From Papaver somniferum (lineage: Eukaryota; Streptophyta; Magnoliopsida; Ranunculales; Papaveraceae), in assembly GCF_003573695.1 (NCBI RefSeq), contig NC_039359.1, forward strand, positions 186,952,813-187,016,812: a DNA stretch of 64,000 nucleotides, read 5' to 3'. Each line of letters opens with the position of its first letter. Positions within the stretch are counted from its first letter, which is position 1. The notes under the pieces were generated by a model. That model was not told the origin of the DNA, searched no databases, and was given only the letters and a program-made list of their open reading frames with translations. The position numbers were made by a program, and so were the translations under genes. Below, piece after piece: positions 57,417 to 64,000 of this stretch.

Positions 57417-58065
57417 AAACCGCAGCATTTTGTAGAGACCCGCGGCGTCATTATCCTTCCACTTTTTGTAATCATGTAAAAATAATATTTTTTGATGTGT
57501 ACTCTCCTTGAATTGGCCTTCCAATTTTTGTAATCGTCCTTTATAAAATGGATCCTTTTCTTGATATACCTGCAATGTTGGTTTGTTTTTATTTTAAGCA
57601 TTGTGATGAAAGACTCTAAAAATAAAGAAGGATTTTAAGTGTTTGGGTGCGATCCCGAAGGGTGGTACCTTCGTGATCGGCTTGAGACCTGTCACCCCGC
57701 TGGCGAACCCTTGGCCAGAGGATTCCCAGACGGTGGGGGCCGAGGCAACGTTCTAGGATATGGGGTTAAAAAATTTACATACACCCATTCCGTCGACCCG
57801 TTGCCTTAAGATTGGTTGGGTATCTCTTTCTGCTGGGTGCCTTCCCCCTGGTCTTACACTTATGGACACTGACGGGGGAACCCTGAGAGATTGTAGATTA
57901 ATTACTTTCCCCAATATTGTCGATAGGTTTAGTAGATACATAGAAATCTTGTTTGATTGATAGGTTGAGGCCTGCAATTCCTCGTCCAGAGATAGAAACA
58001 TGTAGAGTGGTCACGCTCCCTTCTTCTTCTGGTACCCTTCACACAGTTGCAAGGCTGCGTTGCCC
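57417..58065. other. Region between the antisense gene and the integrase stop
   Basis: The antisense gene's 3' end (57417..57600, T-rich) meets the integrase 3' end. A GC-rich stretch (57640..57750, GGTGCGATCCCGAAGG, CACCCCGCTGGCGAACCC) lacks any open frame longer than 80 codons. It separates two convergent transcription units. Confidence 0.4.
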
Positions 58066-58980
58066 CTATGGGAAGTATGGTTTGAGCCACTTAGCATTCC
58101 AAGGATGTCGGAGGACTTCGCCTTTCAGATTACGAAGGTAGTAGTAACCGCTTCCCGCAATATCATGTATTATAAAAGGTCCTCCCCACGTAGGTGCTAA
58201 CTTTCCCCATATCTTCTCTCGTTGATACTGTGGGATTGTTCTTAACACATACTGCCCCTCTAAAAAATTCCGGAGCTTTACCTTTTTGTTGTACTCCCTT
58301 TCAAGTCTTCGTTGGTAATTTTCCATCTTCTGCAATGCTGCTTCCCTTCTTTCTTCTAGGTCGTCCAATCTCTCTAACATCATGTTTGTTGTGAGATTTT
58401 TCTCCCACGCTTCAGTCTTTGTGGTTGGCATGAGTATCTCTGTAGGGATGAATGCTTCAGCTCCATAAGTGAGAAGAATCGGGGATTCCCCAGTGGCGGA
58501 TCTTCGCGTTGTCCTGTATGCCCATAACACATTGTGCAGCTGTTCACACCATCTCTCTTTATGCTCGTCTAATTGTTTTTTGAGTATAAGGGCGAGGGTC
58601 TTGTTGGTAGCTTCCGCTTGTCCGTTGCTTTGAGGGTATATGGGGGTGGACTTGTTCTTTCTTATCTTGAAAGTATCGAAGAGCATGTCTATATTTTCCC
58701 CTGTAATTGCTTACCATTATCAGACACAATTTCAGCGGGTATACCGAATCTGCAAATGATGTTCTGGAATATGAAAGTAAACACATCCACGTATCTGATC
58801 CTGGCCAAGGCCTTAGCCTCCACCCATTTACTGAAGTAGTCCGTGGCTACTATCAAAAATCGTCTTTTCCCTGATCCTTCGATGAAAGGCCCGACGATGT
58901 CTACGCCCCATTTTGCAAATGGCCACGGGCTATCGACGGAGTTTAACATTGTTGCCGGCGCGTGGATCTTTTTGGCGAAG
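58066..58980 (-). pseudogene. Integrase of a Tat-type Ty3/gypsy element, 5'-truncated, frameshifted
   Basis: Integrase joins retrotransposon DNA to the host. On the minus strand, HAPATMLNSVDSPWPFAKWG is followed by the DDE core: the first Asp in VDIVGPF (about 58900), the second in VSDNGKQ (about 58715), the Glu in SNGQAEATNK (about 58625). Downstream are WAYRTTRRSATGESP and the C-terminal LAPTWGGPFII with WNAKWLKPYFP before the stop at 58066. A one-base frame change near 58695 splits it between the second Asp and the Glu. The 5' end is lost to the LTR at 58981. No chromodomain is seen, in line with Tat and Athila lineages. Confidence 0.88.
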
Positions 58981-60981
58981 TGATGAGTGCTAAATAGTGC
59001 ATATTTATATATATTTTGTTGGCATTTAACTCATCTTTTGTGCATTAATTCTACATTTTATCCCATATTCTGTATTTTCATTGTTTTCAAGAATAAATAT
59101 TTTTCTTACTTAATTTTTCATTTTTAGGTAACAAATAAAATCTGGATGAAGTGAGGAGCAAAAAGAGCAGAAAAGTAGTGAAAAGCCGGGAGGAATTACG
59201 CAAGGAAGCCGCGAAGAATGTTGTGCACAAGACCAAGAGGGTAGAAATGGGCTCAAGAAGGAGGAATTGTTCTTAAAGAAGTTATGGGCCTGGCATACCC
59301 AAGGCCCAAAACCCTTTCTCAAACCCATTTCCACTACCCAAGCCCGTATCGGATTTCAGCCGTCAGATTGAAGCATCTCAGCATCCTACGGTCGCTCCAT
59401 CGTCGCACATCAATCTCCGAAGCTCCTGCTTTACATCGCAGCGCCGATCTCCATCTTGGGCCGTCCATTTCGTTGTATTCCTCCATCCGACGGTCGCTAC
59501 CCATAGCCTCCCACCTCATCGTTGGATCCACCTACCATCGTCACATCCTACGGATCATCTCGCCAAACATCGACTCAGATAATCCCGCCTCACACCCTAG
59601 CACCAAAGCCTATACTACCACCCAAACACCCCCTTCTTCCCAAAACTCGATCTCATCTTCCTCCACCCGACAGTTGCAGAGCTGCAACTGCAACACCATG
59701 TACGCCACCACCATCTCTTCCATCACCACCTCGAGCTTCACCATCATCCAGCTCCCTAGTATTTCCCTTTCTTGTTCTTAGCATCAACCCTAGGTGCTAC
59801 AGATAAGAAAGAGAAAAGCTAGGGCATCAGTAGACTGAATTGGGAGCTGTGGAGCAGAGGAGGAGCAGAGGGAACATCAACAGGGCATGGGTCGAGCTTA
59901 ATTCAGAAAATTGGTGAGAGAATTTGATTTTCCCCAAAATTTTAGGGTTTCGAATTAGGGTTTGTATTTTTTGTTGTAAACTATAAATAGGAACTGATGT
60001 GTAGAGAGAAAACGGTTCTTGGGTTATCCTAGTTCCCCCTAAGTGGGTTAATTTCACTGTTTAATTTTAATGTTAATGTCTACTGTTAGTACTTGTCCTG
60101 TTTAGTGATAGGTTAGTATCATGTTCTAATTTAGTTTCTGAGGCAGGGATGAAACCCCTGATGAATGAAATTCCCTTGTGTGTTTACTTCTCCTCAATGA
60201 AAGTTTAATGATAAGCATGCCTTAATTTCTGAATTTTGCCAATTTGCTTTCACCTTGTATGTCAAGCATCCTAGGTAGTTTGGTTAACTCTTTGTCAAAA
60301 TTCAAAGCTCTGTGTAAACTGTTATAGCTCAATCTGTGATTACTTGTGCTTTAGACAGACAAGTAATGCTAGGGAATTGACATGTTAGCTGAAATTGAGT
60401 CATCACAGTGGTTAGTGATTGTTTCACACATTCAAAGTGGTTTGAGGCTAGAACCTCTATAGCCATTTGATGAAAAAGAGGATAATTTATCAAACTAGGG
60501 AATTAGATGCATCTAGGTGGTGGAATTGAAGCCTTAGTTTCTGTCACTCATCCACAACTGTCCATTGTTTCTTTTGTTGTATTTTTTTTTGTTTACTATC
60601 TTTGCTTCTTTACTTCTTTACTGTTTTCATGATCAATTCACTCCATTTTGTTGTTTCCTTAACTTATGTTGCTCCTTCACTCACTGTTTAGTAGTGCTCA
60701 AACACCACAAACAACTCTCACAGCCCACTGTTCACTTTCACAACCTCAGTCCATAACCCACAATCATCTCATCCATTGTCCAAGATCCCACAGCTCATTA
60801 TTTTTATGTCCATTAAGACCACTGCTACTTACAACCCAACAAAGCCCAGTTAGCTAGCAAGATTAAGAAAAATAGCAAATTTGCCCACCTTGTCCCTGCG
60901 GATCGACCCGTATTTGCACCACACTACTTTCCGACACCGTGCACTTGCGGTTATTTCCGTGACTCTTTTAGAGAGCCACCA
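58981..60981 (+). mobile_element. 5' LTR, 2.0 kb, of a Ty3/gypsy-type element inserted in the integrase gene
   Basis: It starts TGATGAGTGCTAAATAGTGC, a start shared by many plant Ty3/gypsy LTRs, immediately after CGAAG (58976..58980), the probable target duplication. It ends in CCACCA just ahead of a primer-binding site. A TATA box (TATAAATA, 59982..59989) lies about 1 kb from the end. The frame 59284..59781 (Pro/Ser/His-rich) sits in U3 and overlaps pyrimidine-rich sequence; I do not call it a gene. The matching 3' LTR is beyond the window. Confidence 0.8.
59982..59989 (+). promoter_or_regulatory. TATA box of the 2.0-kb LTR
   Basis: TATAAATA with AGGAACTG downstream, about 1 kb before the LTR end, would start transcription near 60015. 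Motif and position only. Confidence 0.5.
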
Positions 60982-60987
60982 AGTTTT

Positions 60988-61005
60988 TGGCGCCGCTGCG
61001 GGGAC
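60988..61005 (+). other. Primer-binding site, TGGCGCCGCTGCGGGGAC
   Basis: It follows the LTR end by six bases. TGGCGCCG(C/T)TGCCGGGGA-type sites are characteristic of plant Athila/Tat elements. The site confirms plus orientation. Confidence 0.8.
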
Positions 61006-61639
61006 TCGGTTGCGGCGCAATTGCTCTTTCTTTCTTTTGGGTTGTTACTGAACTCTGCTTGCTGTAACTCCTATGCTTGCTTGCTGATTTTGCTTGTTGT
61101 AACTCCTGTTGAGTTGCTGCCCTGCCTGCACTGAACTGAACCACCTGGTGCTGCTGGTGCTCTTGTGCTGCTGTGGTGCTCCTGCTGGTGCCAGGCCAAG
61201 ATCCTGTGAGCTTCTGCACCTGTTGCTGCTGATCTGCTCCTGCTGCAAAGCCCTGAGCTGGTGAGCCTGCTGAAGTTGCTGTCAAGCTTAACAATTTGAA
61301 CCAAAGCCCAACTGGGCTGTAAACTGCAGAGGTGAACCAAAGCCCAACTGGGCCTCAGAAAAGCCAAAGCTTAGGATGATCCAAAGCCCAACTGGGCTTT
61401 TGCAACCTAACTGAGCAGCTGGGCTGTGCTTAAGCAAGTAAGCCTAAACCCATTAAGAGAACCCAACCTGTGGGCTTCCATTTTTAATTTGTGGGCTTGT
61501 AATAATTTTTGTTTTTCTTTATTTTTTTTTTGGGCTTGTAATAATTTTCTTTTTTTTTCTTTTTCTTTCTTTTATGGGCTTGTAATTATTTATTGTTGTT
61601 TTTATTTTCTTTTGTGGGTGTATAATTTATGCTAGGCTA

Positions 61640-61675
<36 letters not shown>

Positions 61676-61864
61676 CTCCTAATTTCAAAAACCAAAATTC
61701 TTGCTCCCAACACAAAAACCAAAATTTTTTCTTCCCATTAAAACCAAATGTCTCCCGCCAAAACCAAATTTTTCCCAACAAAACCAAATTTTTCCAAAAA
61801 GTCCAATCCTTTAAAAACCAAATTCTGAGCTTTGTAACATAGTTACTTAGCTTTTGAGCCAATC
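61006..61864 (+). mobile_element. Leader of the gypsy-type element, no gene
   Basis: Contains repeated CAAAGCCCAACTGGGC words (61300, 61340, 61380), GGGCTTGTAATAATT repeats (61490..61600) and an A-run of 27 (61645..61671). Minus-strand open frames at 60968..61367 (Gln/Ser-rich) reflect CTGCTG-rich sequence and are not taken as genes. Confidence 0.5.
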
Positions 61865-62553
61865 ATGTCTGGATATTGGTCTGCTCCTGGAGATGGAAAT
61901 AAAACTCTTAGAGAACTTGCTTATGGCATCTGCCACGTTATGAACCTTCCACGGACCATGATGTCAATAGTCATAGGAATTATTATGGACATTTTCAAAG
62001 TCTCGAGCCGCAATACATGAACCCTAATGACTATTCATACATGCATCATTCATCGCAACGTGAAAATGAACATTTTGCTAGTGCCTCACTCACACAATCA
62101 TCACTTATGGATCAAATAGAAGCTCGAATCACAGCTTTAGAAATGCAATCACATGAGGAATCTTTCACATCTAATTTTCTTAGGCAACCTGAAATCTATG
62201 CATGTCCCGCATGTGGTAGTTTAGACCACCCTGTTGAGCATTGTCATATTTTGCATAATTTTAGGCAATCTAGAGAAAATCCAATGTATGAACGCCCATA
62301 AATTGTGAGAATGGTAGTCATTGGGACCATAATCAATCCTTTGAGGGTTGCGATCAATCTTTTATAAACCCTAATGACCATGCACACATGTACCAATCAC
62401 CACAATTTGAACATGAAGAATTTTGTACTCCCATGAATTTAGACTCCACCACAGAAGCTTTCAGACTTAGTGAGCAAAACTTCGATAGATCTACATCACG
62501 AATTCAGCTATTTAGATCAGATTTTGCTTCACCTACAAAAGGAGGAAATTCAT
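61865..62553 (+). pseudogene. Gag-like protein with a CCHC knuckle, broken by frameshift and stops
   Basis: ATG 61865 opens MSGYWSAPGDGNKTLRELAY; a frame change near 61930 leads to MNPNDYSYMHHSSQRENE (62017 on), then a probable oligomerisation-like segment and a CCHC knuckle CPACGSLDHPVEHC at about 62202..62243. The stop at 62299 is bypassed in another frame (DQSFINPNDHAHMY), which ends in a TGA near 62553. The second NPNDxxHM motif is a repeat of the first. A small gag of this kind without protease or polymerase suggests a non-autonomous element. Confidence 0.6.
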
Positions 62554-63587
62554 GAGGAAATGTTGTTGTCCCTAATGAAGTGTCTAGTCCCATTCATATA
62601 AATAATGTTGAATATGAACCTAATTTAGAGGAACATGAATCGACTAACGACACCACCACTTTTAATGAGGACCAATATGCATGCTACCATGATGATGATT
62701 ATGATGATTATGATGATGTGTTAGAAGAACATGAAAATATTGTGGAACCTGTTGGTTCAATAACATATGGCTTCTCGCCCTCGACCTTCATGAATGTTGT
62801 TTTTTCTAATACTCATTGTAATTCATATGATTTTGATATTGACATGGGATTCGTACAATTATTCTGTGAAGATGAGCATGACATAGGAATAGTTGAATCT
62901 TCTGTAGACACTAATATGCATGAAAATATATTTGATGTGTCTGATTCTCTACCTAGGTCACATTGTGATATTTCTCCTGATTTGCCGATGCATGAGAATA
63001 AATTTGTTGATAATGTTGATGATTCTGAGTGTGAACTTGCCAATGTGATTGATGATTGTGAGCATGATGTGACATGTGTAGATGATTTAGGAGATTTTGA
63101 TTTGATTAATAATGACGCACCTATTCTCCTACATGAGTCACAATCTGTTGGCCTTCCACCCAACCTAGATTTGGTTTGTACCAATATTGTAAAACCAATT
63201 TTTCTGAAAATTCCCAACCTAGGTTTGGAACTGTGTGCTTCCCAAGTCCTCTTGGACTATTTTGCTTCCAAATATAATACATTTGAGGAACCACAGTTGG
63301 AAATTGCATGTTTGCCCGTCCCTAGCACAGTTCATTTCGAGCTAGACCTTTTGCATGATGAACCCCCAAAACTGCGCGATTTTGTTTTCAAAATTATATC
63401 TTCTGTAAAATCCAGGTTTGGGGGTAGCTCATTTTGTTTCACAGTTTCACTTGCGTTTCTTTCCTGTTATTATTGTGTGAAGCTGTTGAAATGTCTACAC
63501 TTCGTCTTTTGGGTTGATCCTCAACTCTTTAGATTGTTAGTGTATGGTGAATTTTTTGTATATAATCCAGTAGATAAAATTTCTTAA
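62554..63587 (+). pseudogene. Acidic ORF with hydrophobic C-terminal segment, downstream of gag-like frame
   Basis: The frame is open from after the TGA near 62553 to the stop at 63585 (335 codons from GTG 62580; no ATG is near, so it likely continues the gag-like frame). The N-terminal half is extremely acidic (a DDDYDDYDDVLEEHE run at about 62690..62730, and repeated cysteine/histidine/aspartate residues). The C-terminal 70 residues contain a hydrophobic segment (FCFTVSLAFLSCYYCVKLLK, about 63430..63490) that could cross a membrane. No protease, RT or integrase motif was seen. Env-like proteins occur downstream of pol in Athila elements; here there is no pol, so this is only a possibility. 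Confidence 0.5.
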
Positions 63588-64000
63588 AAACCCCTTTTGT
63601 TCGTTTTGTATATATTTTGCTAATCCAATATGATCTCGGTTGAAATATGTTGGATTTTTGCCTTGAATAACGGAGTTTTAATTCTGCTTTCGCCGAAATC
63701 GGGTATTCTCTCTCCTTTTACTCTACTCAGCATGTTCCTCTTCATATATTGTTTTATAATTCTTTCCATATTTTGAAACATTGAGGACAATGTTTAGTTT
63801 AGGTTTGGGGGTATAGAGTAGATACCATGATAATATGCTATAATTGAAAACGAACTCCTTCTTCTTTTGAAAAAATCGAAAAAATTCAAAAAAATTAAAA
63901 AATGAAAAATCATAAAAAATGGAGCTCATTTACCTTGAAATGTTGACTCTTGTGCAAATATGTATTTTTATTAGGAGTCTTAGTCTAGATATTTAGGCAC
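63588..64000 (+). mobile_element. 3' region of the gypsy-type element with a purine tract, cut by the window edge
   Basis: TTGAGGACAATGTTTAG and AGGTTTGGGGGTA (63801..63813) resemble the conserved 3' region of plant gypsy elements, in which a G-rich tract lies upstream of the 3' LTR. No TGATGAGTGC LTR start is reached before 64000. Elsewhere the stretch is A/T-rich without a gene. Confidence 0.5.

Larger units (their letters stand above)
52270..58980 (-). mobile_element. 3' part of a Tat-type Ty3/gypsy element, minus strand, with an antisense gene
   Basis: Right to left on the minus strand: integrase (58980 down to 58066), a non-coding stretch, then a multi-exon gene on the opposite strand (53628..57416), polypurine tract (52910..52891) and 3' LTR (52890..52270). 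Its 5' part is cut off by the LTR inserted at 58981. Extra ORFs between pol and 3' LTR in antisense orientation are described for Tat-lineage elements such as Grande. That arrangement is what is seen here; lineage is inferred from it and from the integrase. Confidence 0.75.

Noticed and set aside
59284..59806. Pro/Ser/His-rich frame of 165 codons
   Set aside because: Lies upstream of the TATA box in the LTR U3 region and in pyrimidine-rich sequence; another frame over the same bases is also open.

Overview
This window is plant nuclear DNA from a repeat-rich genome. The signs are spliced genes with GT-AG introns, Ty1/copia, Ty3/gypsy and L1 elements of plant type, Stowaway and Tourist-type MITEs, and one nuclear gene for a chloroplast enzyme. 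A dicot-like angiosperm with a large genome fits, but the species cannot be fixed from the sequence. I found no bacterial operons, rRNA, tRNA or CRISPR. Only one gene looks intact: a three-exon VTE3-type gene at 45884..47886, coding for MPBQ/MSBQ methyltransferase of tocopherol and plastoquinone synthesis. Nearly everything else is transposable-element sequence, much of it nested.

Layout. 1..7468: a decayed copia-type element (gag remnant, polypurine tract, LTR 3288..5722), a fragment of another LTR, and an inverted partial LTR. 7944..41936: one minus-strand LTR element without gag or pol (LARD-like). Its left LTR (7944..12439) holds another LTR insertion (8509..11085). Its right LTR (18258..41936) was split by a copia-type solo LTR (19231..22099) and by a 19-kb hAT transposon (22322..41342). 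The hAT in turn received an L1 LINE (23807..30302, itself hit by a solo LTR at 24331..25043), a solo LTR in its transposase gene (30991..33875), and a second copia-type solo LTR exactly inside its BED zinc finger (36180..39049). Target-site duplications were read for nearly every layer. The hAT also carries an exon of a NIP-type aquaporin.

41937..52264: copia and L1 remnants, a hAT-type foldback element, a Tourist-like and two Stowaway-like MITEs around the VTE3 gene, a further inverted-repeat element with 61-bp tandem repeats, and about 2.3 kb with nothing recognised. 52270..58980: the 3' part of a minus-strand Ty3/gypsy element of the Tat type (LTR, polypurine tract, integrase) with a five-exon gene on the opposite strand between pol and the LTR. 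58981..64000: another Ty3/gypsy-type element on the plus strand (2-kb 5' LTR, primer-binding site, broken gag-like frame, acidic ORF with a hydrophobic C-terminal segment) which inserted into the integrase gene of the former and runs off the window.

How the parts relate: the mobile elements are mostly non-functional (stops, frameshifts, solo LTRs) and give a relative order of insertion. VTE3 is the only gene with an inferred cellular role. The antisense gene of the Tat-type element and the aquaporin exon inside the hAT are the two most unusual contents.
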